From: Acidobacteriota bacterium
GTDB lineage: Bacteria; Acidobacteriota; Blastocatellia; Pyrinomonadales; Pyrinomonadaceae
Direction of reading: 5' to 3'
Length of the DNA stretch: 64,000 nt
Assembly: GCA_016718135.1 (NCBI GenBank)
Contig: JADKEF010000009.1
Location: 92,126-156,125 of the forward strand
The notes beneath the pieces are model-generated. The model saw only the letters and a program-made list of their open reading frames with translations, searched no databases and had not been told where the DNA came from. Below, in pieces: positions 25,906-34,795 of the stretch (positions within the stretch are counted from its first letter, which is position 1; every line of letters begins with the position of its first letter). The translations under genes were made by a program, and so were the position numbers.

Positions 25906-26495
25906 TAATTCAGCCCTCCGATCTCACTAATACTAGCCTTGACGAGCCGTGCATCGACAGTGCCGTCGATCTGTGCCCGAAGTTTCTCTTCCGCCAGCCG
26001 TATGCTCTCCTGTGCCGAAAAGCGTTTAAGAGCAGCCAGCGACTGCTTGCTCAGCCTCGAAAGTTCGGAATTCGATTGTTGGCTGAGACGTTCGATGTCG
26101 GCCTGGGTCTGCTCTGCAAGACGGTTCTTTTCAAAAGCGGCCTCTTCACTGGCGTTTTTCAAGATCTGCTCCTTTTCAGACTCAAGCTGTGCAAGCTTTG
26201 CCTCGACTGAGGTTAACTTTGCGAGGGCAGCCTGCTTTTCAGCCTCGGCCTTGATCAGTTCCGCACGGATCTGTTCCCGTTTCGCCTTAAATGCTTCAGA
26301 AAGCGGCTTCTTCAAGACGTAGACCATGAAGGCGACAAAGATCGCGAGGTTTACAAATTTCCACGCTTCAAAACCACCAATATTGAACCAATCGTTATAG
26401 AAGTGCTTGAACGATTCCCACGCACCACCACCGGCGCCAGCACCACCCGTGCTACCAGCGAGGAGAAGCAAAGAACTTGTCAGGGACAAAAACAT
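25905..26495 (-). CDS. atpF: F1F0 ATP synthase subunit b
   Basis: Peripheral-stalk subunit with one N-terminal membrane helix (KFVNLAIFVAFMVYVL, near residue 50) and a long charged, Ala/Glu-rich coiled coil. The region before the helix is longer than usual and contains a Gly-rich GGAGAGGG stretch. I use ATG 26495; a TTG two codons earlier is possible. It directly follows the second b-type gene. Two b-type genes imply a b/b' heterodimeric stalk. Confidence 0.92.
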   Translation of the reverse strand: MFLSLTSSLLLLAGSTGGAGAGGGAWESFKHFYNDWFNIGGFEAWKFVNLAIFVAFMVYVLKKPLSEAFKAKREQIRAELIKAEAEKQAALAKLTSVEAKLAQLESEKEQILKNASEEAAFEKNRLAEQTQADIERLSQQSNSELSRLSKQSLAALKRFSAQESIRLAEEKLRAQIDGTVDARLVKASISEIGGLN

Positions 26496-26501
26496 ATACA
26501 A

Positions 26502-26951
26502 TTAAGCCTTCAGAATATTAGCTGCGATGGTGTCGGCGATCTTTTCCGCCTCGGTGCCGATCGCGGCGTGAGCTTCGGCAGCCTGCTTTTCAAGCTCTGC
26601 CTTGCCTTGTTCAAATTTTGCAGCAGTCTCGGCCTTAGCCTCGGCGATCTTTTTCTCGCGGGCATCAATAGCCATTTTCTGCTCTTTCTCGATCAGCTCA
26701 TAGCCTTTCGCGCGCGTATCGAGCATCTCACGGTTGTAACGAGCTTCCTTATCCTCGACATCCTTCAAAAGCCCAACGGCCTCGCTCGAGTGTCCGCCCT
26801 TATTCTTCTCACGAGCCTCAAGGACCTTATTAATAGGGCGAAAAAGGGTACGATTCAGTACCCATATCATCACCAAAATAAGCGCGACGTGGATAAAGAG
26901 CGTTCCGTCCGGAAAGAGCTGAATTGTGTCGGCAAATGCCAGCAAATACAT
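26502..26951 (-). CDS. atpF2: F1F0 ATP synthase subunit b' (second b-type subunit)
   Basis: The start is taken as ATG 26951, giving about 149 residues; an upstream TTG at 26987 would add 12 residues. The protein has a membrane helix (TLFIHVALILVMIWVL) with the NRTLFRPI motif after it, as in AtpF' subunits, then a charged coiled coil. It is first in the leftward ATP synthase operon. The genes for a and c subunits, which usually precede, are not present; upstream is an unrelated signalling gene. Confidence 0.88.
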   Translation of the reverse strand: MYLLAFADTIQLFPDGTLFIHVALILVMIWVLNRTLFRPINKVLEAREKNKGGHSSEAVGLLKDVEDKEARYNREMLDTRAKGYELIEKEQKMAIDAREKKIAEAKAETAAKFEQGKAELEKQAAEAHAAIGTEAEKIADTIAANILKA

Positions 26952-27090
26952 AGTCTTGTTTGAGCCGTTTCTAACGGTGCGAACCAAGGCAAAACGCGCC
27001 TCTTCTCAAAAGTATTAAGAGTATCACGCGCCCTTTTTTAGGGTCAAGGACGCCCGAACGGCGCGACGCCCGCAGAGATAGTTTGGGGAA

Positions 27091-29097
27091 TTAGTTAATG
27101 GAGTTGGATACGATGTGGCGCTCGTCCAGTTCGACGATAAGATGGCTTCCGTCAGATTCGCCAAGGGTGGGCAAATCGGCGAACAGTTCGTATTCAGGGA
27201 GCTGAGACACACGTGGGGCTGGGCCGACGTTGTGGGTGATAGCGTATCTCTTCCGCTCTTGTTTGCGCTCGTACATGATCTTGTCAGCTGCGACTATCAT
27301 TTGGTCAAATGTCTGACCATGGACCGGATACCCGGACGACCCCAGGCTGACGCCGACCGAGGCGGTCTTACCGTTACCAACATTTAGCTCAAATGAATGC
27401 ACCGCAGCCTCGATCCGACTGCAGAGATCTATGACATCCTCAGGGGCAGTCTCCGGTACGAGGGCAACAAACTCGTCACCGCCATAGCGGGCAAGGAAGT
27501 CGTAGTCACGAAGTTGCTCATTTATCACGCGGCTGACCTCACGCAACATCTCATCGCCGGCCTTGTGTCCGTAAGAGTCGTTAACTGCTTTGAACCCGTC
27601 GAGATCCAGCATCAGAAGCTGGAAATTATTGCCGCCTCGGCTCGCACGAGCCACCTCTTTTTCAAACTGGATCTGCAAGCTCCGGGCATTCGGTAGGCCG
27701 GTCATGGGGTCGGTCATCGCGTTCGTAGTCGCCTCTGTGTGCTTGAGCGATTTACCGATGGCCTCGGCGGCAATACGCGAGATGGTCTCGAGAATTCGAA
27801 TATGTTCATCTCCATATTCGGCCAGATCCTTGGAATACACGGTGACGGTTCCGACCAACTCCTGTTCGTCTTCGGCGATGAGGGGAACGGAGGCCATTGT
27901 TCGATATTGCCCCGTCAGATCTACCTGAGAATAGGCAAAGTCGAGATCTGGATCGACATTTTTAACATTTTCGCGAACCTTAAGAGCGTAGCCGCTCGCT
28001 CCTTGCCCTACCTTTACGCGGCGTCCGATAAGCAGTTCTCTGTTCTCGCCCTCGACGTGTGCCGCAGTAGCGAATTGGCCGCCGGCGGTTAGTATGTAGA
28101 GGCTACATGTAGTGAATGGCAAAAGTTCGCCCACTTTCTTAGCAAACAGATCGAGGGTCTCCTCGAGATCGACCGCTGAGCTAAACTCGCGGGCCATCTC
28201 GTAGAGGCTGAACACCTCGCGGTTTGCCCGCTTTATCTGCTCTACGTAATTACCGTTGCTAACGGTCGTACTGACCATGTCAGAATCCGTATAACTAAGT
28301 CCGGCGGCGTCGATCTCAGCCTCGAGCGAGGCTAGATTCTGCATTAGAACCCCGACGATCGTGGGATCAAAGCGGGTACCGGCTTCGGCCTGCACGATCT
28401 GCCGGGCTTTTTCGCGAGTTAGTGCTGCTCGATAAGGCCGGGCTCCACGCAAGGTGTCAAAGCCGTCGGCAACCGCAAGGATGCGTGCTGTTAAAGGGAT
28501 CCGATCGCCGACCAATCCGTCAGGATATCCCGAGCCATCCCAACTCTCATGATGGTGACGAATGGTTGGTACCACGGGTGTTGTGAATCCGATCTTTTCT
28601 AGGATCGAAGCTCCAACCTTTGGGTGGATCTTTGTTTTTTCTAGCTCCGCTGGTGTTAGTTGCTCAGGCTTATTGAGAATGTGATCCGGAATCGCCAGTT
28701 TGCCAATGTCGTGAAGCAATGCCCCTGTCCGGAGAGCGTCGATATCGCTTTCGGGAAGGCCGAGCAAACGGCCGAGGCCAACGGCAAAGATCTGCGTACG
28801 TCGAACGTGGCCCGCTCCGACCTGATCACGAGCGTCTATCGCAGTCGCGAGGGCTTCAACGGTGGCGAGGTGCAGACGGCTTGCCTCGGAGATCTCCTGT
28901 GTTTTTTGGTCAAAGCGAGCGAGGTGCATCCGATGACCAAGGTAGGACGCAATAGTAACGGGCAATAGCACGAACCCAAATGCGGGGCCAAAACTATAGA
29001 ATGACCATCCTACAAGCGGGATGCCCAAGAATAGGATCGAGGCGACCGTGATCTTGAAGGAAGGGGACATGGGGCTGAGTCCTTGAGTGGTCATCAT
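27091..29097 (-). CDS. HD-GYP / GAF / GGDEF cyclic-di-GMP protein
   Basis: Residue numbers count from GTG 29145; I favour the ATG pair near 29097, but the start is uncertain. Two hydrophobic helices (about 32-68) precede an HD-GYP phosphodiesterase domain with HDIGK at 145-149 and HHHESWDGSGYPDG at 197-210. A GAF sensor domain (about 315-465) follows. The C-terminal GGDEF domain has GGDEF at 555-559 and an intact inhibitory site RDYD at 546-549. The specificity Asp (GHKAGD) is retained, so c-di-GMP is the expected product. Both making and breaking domains appear intact. The tail ends in an unstructured extension. Confidence 0.9.
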   Translation of the reverse strand: MMTTQGLSPMSPSFKITVASILFLGIPLVGWSFYSFGPAFGFVLLPVTIASYLGHRMHLARFDQKTQEISEASRLHLATVEALATAIDARDQVGAGHVRRTQIFAVGLGRLLGLPESDIDALRTGALLHDIGKLAIPDHILNKPEQLTPAELEKTKIHPKVGASILEKIGFTTPVVPTIRHHHESWDGSGYPDGLVGDRIPLTARILAVADGFDTLRGARPYRAALTREKARQIVQAEAGTRFDPTIVGVLMQNLASLEAEIDAAGLSYTDSDMVSTTVSNGNYVEQIKRANREVFSLYEMAREFSSAVDLEETLDLFAKKVGELLPFTTCSLYILTAGGQFATAAHVEGENRELLIGRRVKVGQGASGYALKVRENVKNVDPDLDFAYSQVDLTGQYRTMASVPLIAEDEQELVGTVTVYSKDLAEYGDEHIRILETISRIAAEAIGKSLKHTEATTNAMTDPMTGLPNARSLQIQFEKEVARASRGGNNFQLLMLDLDGFKAVNDSYGHKAGDEMLREVSRVINEQLRDYDFLARYGGDEFVALVPETAPEDVIDLCSRIEAAVHSFELNVGNGKTASVGVSLGSSGYPVHGQTFDQMIVAADKIMYERKQERKRYAITHNVGPAPRVSQLPEYELFADLPTLGESDGSHLIVELDERHIVSNSIN

Positions 29098-29315
29098 TTT
29101 CTTGCAAACGGCCGGCATAGCCGTGCGGGGCAGATATCTGCCCACATCGATATCCTTTCAATCGGTGTGCCACAGCGGAAATGTATAGAGATGTTATGAA
29201 ATAAGGGAGGCGGGAAGGCTAGAACAATCGAATCGGTCAGTCCGAACTCTCAAATTGACCGACAACGGTCAGTGTGACCGGACAGCAGTACTTTCAGATC
29301 ATTGCCGTCAGGGCA

Positions 29316-29531
29316 TCAATACCTATCATCATCAAAGTCATAACTGCCAAAGTCATCTGATCCGCCATAGGCATCATCTTCAGACTCTTCTTTCTTGTCC
29401 AATTCGATCGGGTCAAGGCCGACGACAACGAGTCTCGATCCGCACTCGTCACACGACGCAACGTCGCCTTGTTCGATTTCGGCGTCTACATAAACTTCTT
29501 CGCTACACTCAGGACAGATCGATGTTGGCAT
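29316..29531 (-). CDS. LysW-like zinc-ribbon protein with acidic tail
   Basis: A 71-residue protein with CPEC at residues 6-9 and CDEC at 27-30 around EEVYVDAEIEQGDVAS, followed by VVVGLDPIELD. This is the layout of LysW, the amino-group carrier protein of lysine/arginine biosynthesis. The conserved C-terminal EDWGE of LysW is absent. In its place is a 25-residue, strongly acidic Asp/Gly/Tyr tail ending DDDRY. No lysine or arginine biosynthesis gene is nearby. It may be a free-standing zinc-ribbon adaptor. A GGAG site lies upstream of the ATG. The gap 29098-29315 holds a small TGACCG/CGGTCA hairpin near 29256-29271 and otherwise nothing clear. Confidence 0.75.
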   Translation of the reverse strand: MPTSICPECSEEVYVDAEIEQGDVASCDECGSRLVVVGLDPIELDKKEESEDDAYGGSDDFGSYDFDDDRY

Positions 29532-29790
29532 TAGCTGTTATCTCCGCTGGAAGAAACGTTAGATTCGGCCGGACTAGCGGCTACTCAAACAAATCTAACT
29601 TGAACCTGGACACTTTGGCAAGAGCGAGAGGTAACTTAACGCGCCGTGCGGATGGGTCGAGAAACTACTTGCATTAAACAATGTTAATCCGCTATTATCT
29701 TAGCTGTGGCTCTCACACCGCATCCCTCAGCGTAGCCAACGACCGCATATTACCGAATTCAAAAGCTTTGTTCTCTTCCGCCTCACCGAT

Positions 29791-31008
29791 ATGGACTCGA
29801 AGATAGGCCTTATCATTCAATTAGCCGGAGTGTCGCTGATCACTCTATTGACGCTGTTTTTGCGGCGCTCGATCAATGTGGTCGCACTCAAGCATTGGAC
29901 GAATTCGTGGCTCTTTCTCTCTTTCGCTCTTTTTTGTCTGCGCCTTGCATTCAGCTACGAACAATATTCAGTCCAGCTATTTAGCATCTATTTTCTGACC
30001 GAGTATATATTCGGATTTCTATTGGTGGCCGGGTGTCGGAGCTTGACGGGAAACGTCGAGATGCGGATCCGCCAGGAACTCTTCATTTTCCCGTTCATCT
30101 TGGTCGCATTCGGGTTGCCATTTCTTGGCGACGATCTCAATCTGATCTTTAATGTACATTCACTGATCTTGGCAGGTTTTTTCGCCATCGCATTCATCGC
30201 CCTTTGGCGGGTGAAACTGGGCACATTCGGGTGGAAGGTCATGCTTATCGCATTGGCTCTCCTGACGATCGATTTTGTGCAGTACTTCGCGATCTTCACA
30301 GCTCGTCAGTATTGGGCGTTCGACTTCGACTATCTACAGTACACTGCGGTGGTGGACCTTACGTTGCAGATCCTGCTCGGTTTCGGCATGGTGATCGTGC
30401 TTCTGGAACAAGTGCTGACCGATGCAAAGATAGCAAACGAAAAGCTCAAGGCGGCACACCAGAAGCTTGAGGAACTCGCTCATGTAGATCCGCTGACCAC
30501 GGCCCTGAATCGTCATGCTTTTCATGGCTACCTCAAACGCCAAGGTGCTGATGGTGATTCGGTATCAGGCTGTCTCGGTTTTTTTGATATAGACAATTTG
30601 AAGACGATAAATGATGTCCATGGACATGCCGTAGGCGACATTGTTATCCGTGCGGTTGTGAGGGCGATACGAGAGGTCGTTCGAGGCGAAGATCTAGTGT
30701 TTCGCTGGGGAGGTGATGAGTTCTTTGTGATCATGATCGGTTTTGATGCCGCGACCGCAAATGAACGAATGAAGAGAATGGAGCTCCTACTCTCAGCTGT
30801 AAAGATCGAGAGCCTCGGATACCCGATCAAGGTCGGCGTATCCCACGCATTCGAAGATTTTGCGAGTCTCGCAGATCTCGAATCTACAATAAAAGCCGCT
30901 GACGAGGGTATGTACCGCCAAAAGCAGCTGCGTAAGGGCCGGATTCAAGCGAACCACCTTCTATTAGAAGATCGATCTGCCCCAGTTGGCGTTTTGGTAG
31001 GTCGGTAA
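29791..31008 (+). CDS. Membrane-bound diguanylate cyclase
   Basis: The 405-residue protein has seven hydrophobic helices in its first 205 residues, a short coiled-coil (about 208-230) and a GGDEF domain. The GGDEF motif is at 307-311 and the inhibitory site RGED at 298-301. DNLKTINDVHGHAVGD carries the substrate Asn and Asp, so c-di-GMP synthesis is expected. The membrane part resembles no sensor I can name. ATG 29791 has no clear Shine-Dalgarno. The 259-nt gap upstream (29532-29790) is shared with the divergent LysW-like gene and shows no strong promoter match. Confidence 0.88.
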   Translation: MDSKIGLIIQLAGVSLITLLTLFLRRSINVVALKHWTNSWLFLSFALFCLRLAFSYEQYSVQLFSIYFLTEYIFGFLLVAGCRSLTGNVEMRIRQELFIFPFILVAFGLPFLGDDLNLIFNVHSLILAGFFAIAFIALWRVKLGTFGWKVMLIALALLTIDFVQYFAIFTARQYWAFDFDYLQYTAVVDLTLQILLGFGMVIVLLEQVLTDAKIANEKLKAAHQKLEELAHVDPLTTALNRHAFHGYLKRQGADGDSVSGCLGFFDIDNLKTINDVHGHAVGDIVIRAVVRAIREVVRGEDLVFRWGGDEFFVIMIGFDAATANERMKRMELLLSAVKIESLGYPIKVGVSHAFEDFASLADLESTIKAADEGMYRQKQLRKGRIQANHLLLEDRSAPVGVLVGR

Positions 31009-31025
31009 AGCTAAGGAAAATGAAA

Positions 31026-31059
31026 AAGCCCGTCTGCTACTTGTCTAGCAGACGGGCTT
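31026..31059. terminator. Bidirectional terminator between convergent genes
   Basis: Perfect 14-bp stem (AAGCCCGTCTGCTA at 31026-31039 with 31046-31059), 6-nt loop. T-rich sequence follows on both strands. It serves the diguanylate cyclase from the left and the dienelactone hydrolase from the right. Confidence 0.9.
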
Positions 31060-31079
31060 CTTAATTCTCAATCATGTTC

Positions 31080-31745
31080 TCAGAGCTTGTCTTTGAAAAA
31101 GCCCACAACTAAGGCCCAGGCATCCGCCGCTGCCGTCGCATCGTAAACCTCGGGCCGCGTGTTATTAAAGAACGCGTGGTCCGCGTCGTATTTGACGGAG
31201 TGGATCGGCAGCTCAAACCGCTCGGCTGCATCTTCGAGCTGAGCGACCTTTTCCGGATTGATCCACCCGTCACGGGTACCCGAAATAAAGACCGTCGGCG
31301 TCGTCAGCTTCTGCAAGATCTCATCGTTCGGGACATCACCATAAAAGGGTGCGGCGGCGCTCAGGCCCTCGAGTTCGCATGCTGCACGCAAAGCAAACGT
31401 ACCGCCCATGCAATAACCTGTGATGCCAAAGTGCGATAGATCGTAGGCGACCGCGGCAGCATCAATGGCATTCTTGATCGTATCAAGCCCGTCCTCGATC
31501 GTGAGCGCCTGCATCATCTCGCCCGCCTCGGACGGATTCGCCGCTATTTTGCCTCGATAAAGATCAGGTGCGATCGCGACGAATCCTTCATCGGCGTAGC
31601 GCGTCGCAATGTCCTTGATGTGGTCATTCAAGCCCCACCATTCCTGTATAACGAGCACAGCCTTGCCGGACGGGGCGCCCGGAATGGCCGTGTAAGCACT
31701 AGTCGGGCCGTTTGCAGTTTCGAATGAAAGCGTTTCAGTTTGCAT
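31080..31745 (-). CDS. Dienelactone hydrolase family protein
   Basis: A 221-residue alpha/beta hydrolase. The nucleophile elbow is GYCMGG with C112, as in carboxymethylenebutenolidase. The acid is in SGTRDGW (near 165) and the histidine is in YDADHAFFN (near 194). The EWWGLND segment at 35-41 supplies the family Glu that activates the cysteine. No aromatic degradation genes are nearby, so the natural ester or lactone is unknown. A monocistronic unit is likely, with a terminator downstream and a repeat hairpin upstream. Confidence 0.88.
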   Translation of the reverse strand: MQTETLSFETANGPTSAYTAIPGAPSGKAVLVIQEWWGLNDHIKDIATRYADEGFVAIAPDLYRGKIAANPSEAGEMMQALTIEDGLDTIKNAIDAAAVAYDLSHFGITGYCMGGTFALRAACELEGLSAAAPFYGDVPNDEILQKLTTPTVFISGTRDGWINPEKVAQLEDAAERFELPIHSVKYDADHAFFNNTRPEVYDATAAADAWALVVGFFKDKL

Positions 31746-31786
31746 GGAAAATTACCTCTAAAAAATTGCTAGCCAAAGATATCTTG

Positions 31787-31837
31787 CCACGAATCGAGCG
31801 AATAGCACGAATGATGATATTCGTGCTATTCGTGGTT
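31787..31837. repeat. Hairpin of the CACGAAT-word type
   Basis: The arm CGAATAGCACGAAT (31799-31812) pairs perfectly with 31819-31832, and flanking CCAC/GTGG extends the stem past a 6-nt bulge. The words CACGAAT and CGAATAG are reiterated. A related but more degraded element lies at 57498-57585. It separates the hydrolase from the downstream end of the TonB receptor gene. Confidence 0.75.
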
Positions 31838-31845
31838 AAGAGGTT

Positions 31846-34143
31846 CTAAAAGAACCTGAGCGTGTAACTAAATCTCGCACCTCGTCCAGACTCCGGAGCT
31901 AGATCTTTGATGAACGACAGGTGGTTGCGGTACAGGCTGTTGCCTAAGTTCGACGTACCGAGCGAGAAAATGTGCGCGACGCGGTCAGACGTGATGGTGT
32001 AAGAGGCGTTCACGTTGAACAGATTGTAACCGTCTGTAGGCGTTTCGAGAGGAAAGATGCTACCCGCGTCCTTGCCCTTTACGAATACACCTTCCGGCCT
32101 TACCGAAAGTCCCTTGTACCTGAGGTCGGCACCGATGCGCACACGCAGCGGTGTGATTCGGGGTAGAGGCACGTTGCCGTCTCGCAGCTCGGCCTTGACC
32201 GTATCAGCAATGAAGAATGCCCCAAGCCATTTGGTCACATCCCCATCCACCGAGACATCGGCACCGACAAATCGAGCCTTGCCCTGGCTGTAGGCACCAA
32301 CCGGCAGGTTGTCTTCGACATCGACGTTACCATCGCCATCCCCATCTTGCGGTGCGAGGAAGATGAAATTATCGATGTTGTAGTAGAAGATGCTGCCGTT
32401 GAACCTGAGTCGGTTCAGTCGCTGCCTAAGGCTAAATTCGATGCCGTTCGAACGCTCGCGGCTTAAATTCTGATTGCCGATCTCAAACGTAACAGTGTCG
32501 ATGTGCGGGCCTTCGTTATAAAGTTCCTCGAGGGCCGGCGTACGGTAGGAACTGTTAAAATTGGTAACGAAGGATGCTCCTTCCCAGAGCCTGAATCGTG
32601 CCCCAACCGCTCCTGAGAAGCCGGTAAAGCTTCTATCGTCGTAGAGAGCAGTGTTTGCCGGACGATACTTGTTGTTCTCGACACGGGCTCCAAATTGGAA
32701 TGCGACGCGGTCAAAGCTTAGTTCCTGCAATGCGAATACAGCAAAATTATTCTGCTTCACTTCACCGTCGATCAAAGACTCGGCTCCCTCGGTCACGTAG
32801 CTTCGGTTAAAGCCCTCGAAGCCGAATCGGCCCGTTAGTTTTCCATACTTTTTCTGCTGAAACATTGCACGATACGAGAATGTATCGTTGAAGAAATTTG
32901 TAGCGACCTCATCTGTGCCGTCAGCGGTTTCGATCTCTTCGTGGCGGTATTTGGTGTAGTCGATGTAGAAATTGCCGCGCTCGATCGCACCTTTCAGATC
33001 GTGAAAACCACCGCGAAGTCGATAGTTGTTTCGCTTCATCCGCAGGTCGATCTCTTCGTCGGGCGTCTCGGGAAGCTCGTTTCGGAACTGATCCTGAATT
33101 GCGTAAATGTCGTACTCGCCGTTCGCGTTTAGTAGTGAACCTGCCTCAAAGAGGGGAGCATACGGAACACCATAACGCCGTCGATCAAGCGTAAACGAGC
33201 CATTTAAAAACGCTTTTTCGCCATAATACCCGAGACTCGTGCCGCCGCCGTATGCCCGTGAAGACGAATTAGGGATAGCTCCGAGCGGAGTGCGAAAGTC
33301 GCCCTCGCGAAGCGTATTAGCGTTCACGTTGAGCAGAAATTTCTTAAAGCCATACTCGACGCCGCCCGATACGCCGCCCTGTTTGTTGTTCGTTGCTCCG
33401 ATGCCGCTGAAGTAGCCACGGGCTCCGGTGTGCGGTTCTTCCTCGTCGGTTGTCACGGCATTTACGACACCGCCGATCGCGTTCGAACCGTAGAGCAAGG
33501 TTGCCGGGCCTTTGATGACCTCGAGGCGTTCAAGATTCATTGTGTCGACGGGTTCGCCGTGGTCGGCGGATTGCGATGAGAGCGAGCCATTCCTAGCTCC
33601 GTCCTGCAAAACGAGCACACGGTCGCCATCGAAGCCGCGGATCACCGGCCGCGACGAACCCGGGCCGAAGCCGCGTTTGCCAACGCCGGATTCGCGCTCA
33701 AGCACCTCGCCGATCGAGGTGCTTGCTTGCTCGCGAATTCGTGTACCCCCGACCGAATTAACGGACTGGAAAGACTCGAAAACCGATTCCTCGCTGCCGG
33801 TTGCCGTAACGGTCACCTCTTCGCGTAGAGAAGTCAGACTTACTACGAAATCAACTGCGGCGGCCGCTCCGCCAACCAAAACAACACTCGATGTCTGGTC
33901 CGAAAATCCTTCGATATGTGTGACCAGTGTGTATCGTCCGGGGACGATGCCCTTGAATTCGTACCTTCCCTGATCGTCCGTCTCGACGGACTGACGCAAT
34001 TGAATTATCTGCACGGATACGCCCGACAGAGCCGCTCCGTTTGCCTGACTCGTGACCGTACCTTTGATAGAAGCCGTCGTCTGTGCGAATGAAGCAACGG
34101 CGGTAAGGACAATATAGCTAAGAATAAGAATCAACCTTTTCAT
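31846..34143 (-). CDS. TonB-dependent outer-membrane receptor (ZnuD-like)
   Basis: I start at ATG 34143 (MKRLILILSYIVLTAVASFAQ), a clean signal peptide; the longer frame only adds 16 residues without one. A carboxypeptidase-regulatory-like domain (about 20-105) precedes the plug, which has RPVIRGFDGDRVLVLQDG and HGEPVDTMNLERLEVIKGP, then LLYGSNAIGGVVNAV. That plug pattern is typical of the ZnuD/zinc or copper receptor branch rather than siderophore receptors. A 22-stranded barrel follows, ending in an aromatic F. A small His/Cys-containing protein gene lies upstream. Metal uptake is the best guess for substrate. Confidence 0.88.
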   Translation of the reverse strand: MKRLILILSYIVLTAVASFAQTTASIKGTVTSQANGAALSGVSVQIIQLRQSVETDDQGRYEFKGIVPGRYTLVTHIEGFSDQTSSVVLVGGAAAAVDFVVSLTSLREEVTVTATGSEESVFESFQSVNSVGGTRIREQASTSIGEVLERESGVGKRGFGPGSSRPVIRGFDGDRVLVLQDGARNGSLSSQSADHGEPVDTMNLERLEVIKGPATLLYGSNAIGGVVNAVTTDEEEPHTGARGYFSGIGATNNKQGGVSGGVEYGFKKFLLNVNANTLREGDFRTPLGAIPNSSSRAYGGGTSLGYYGEKAFLNGSFTLDRRRYGVPYAPLFEAGSLLNANGEYDIYAIQDQFRNELPETPDEEIDLRMKRNNYRLRGGFHDLKGAIERGNFYIDYTKYRHEEIETADGTDEVATNFFNDTFSYRAMFQQKKYGKLTGRFGFEGFNRSYVTEGAESLIDGEVKQNNFAVFALQELSFDRVAFQFGARVENNKYRPANTALYDDRSFTGFSGAVGARFRLWEGASFVTNFNSSYRTPALEELYNEGPHIDTVTFEIGNQNLSRERSNGIEFSLRQRLNRLRFNGSIFYYNIDNFIFLAPQDGDGDGNVDVEDNLPVGAYSQGKARFVGADVSVDGDVTKWLGAFFIADTVKAELRDGNVPLPRITPLRVRIGADLRYKGLSVRPEGVFVKGKDAGSIFPLETPTDGYNLFNVNASYTITSDRVAHIFSLGTSNLGNSLYRNHLSFIKDLAPESGRGARFSYTLRFF

Positions 34144-34259
34144 TTTGAATACCTCAAGAAACACCGGCACATCAATGCCGGAGCAATTCAAAAAACCGCC
34201 TTCGCGGCCCGCGTTAAGCGAACGGATCGAACAACGACCCTGAGTCTTCTGAGTAAGCT

Positions 34260-34631
34260 TTAGGGAAGTTCCGGAGGTGTAAAAGGTGGACTTGTCGGCC
34301 GAGATATAGCGTGGCTGGGGCCGAACGGGATCGGTGGGGATTCTCGTAGATCGAGAACAGGGTCGTCAGACTGATAAAAGCTAACAAGGTCAGCCGCCTG
34401 GCCTGTCTGATGCCCAGGGCTGGGCAATTGTTGCCGCTCGCGACGGCTATCGCTGCACAAGATCAGTGATTGACACGGGTCTTCATGACACCCTTCGTTT
34501 GCCGATACCGCCGGGTGATTTTTCGCTGAAGGCGAAAAAGCGTGCGTCATTGTGTGCGAGCCGAACTCAACAAGCAAAAACAGCAAAAAGGCCGCCGCAA
34601 AAATGCGCCGCCAGTTCTCTTTTCTTACCAA
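34260..34631 (-). CDS. Small secreted or membrane-anchored protein upstream of the TonB receptor
   Basis: Unrecognised. The frame is open from 34766, but the first ATG-like starts give an unlikely leader. A TTG at 34631 just before a membrane helix (IFAAAFLLFLLVEFGSHT) is the most sensible, giving about 123 residues. After the helix come His- and Cys-containing stretches (NHPAVSANEGCHEDPC, SLGHQ-like) and a Pro-rich end. Such features suit a periplasmic metal-binding protein, which would match the ZnuD-like receptor 116 nt downstream, but this is inference. The start and even the coding status are uncertain. Confidence 0.45.
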   Translation of the reverse strand: MVRKENWRRIFAAAFLLFLLVEFGSHTMTHAFSPSAKNHPAVSANEGCHEDPCQSLILCSDSRRERQQLPSPGHQTGQAADLVSFYQSDDPVLDLRESPPIPFGPSHAISRPTSPPFTPPELP

Positions 34632-34795
34632 TTTCGGGTAGATCGTTCGCACAGTTTGAGTATAGCCCCCGCAATTGTCCCATCGCAAGACAGCGTCTGG
34701 CTGTTTAGTTGCTACGTCGCACTCTGCTGCAAGGTTTCGAGAATGAACCACGAGTCCTATTACCAAGTTTCTACCAGATTCTGTCGCGTCCGATG

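Noticed and set aside
27091..31008. The two GGDEF domains as Hypr-type (cGAMP-making) cyclases
   Set aside because: Both keep the Asp after GHxxG (GHKAGD and GHAVGD) that is typical of canonical diguanylate cyclases.
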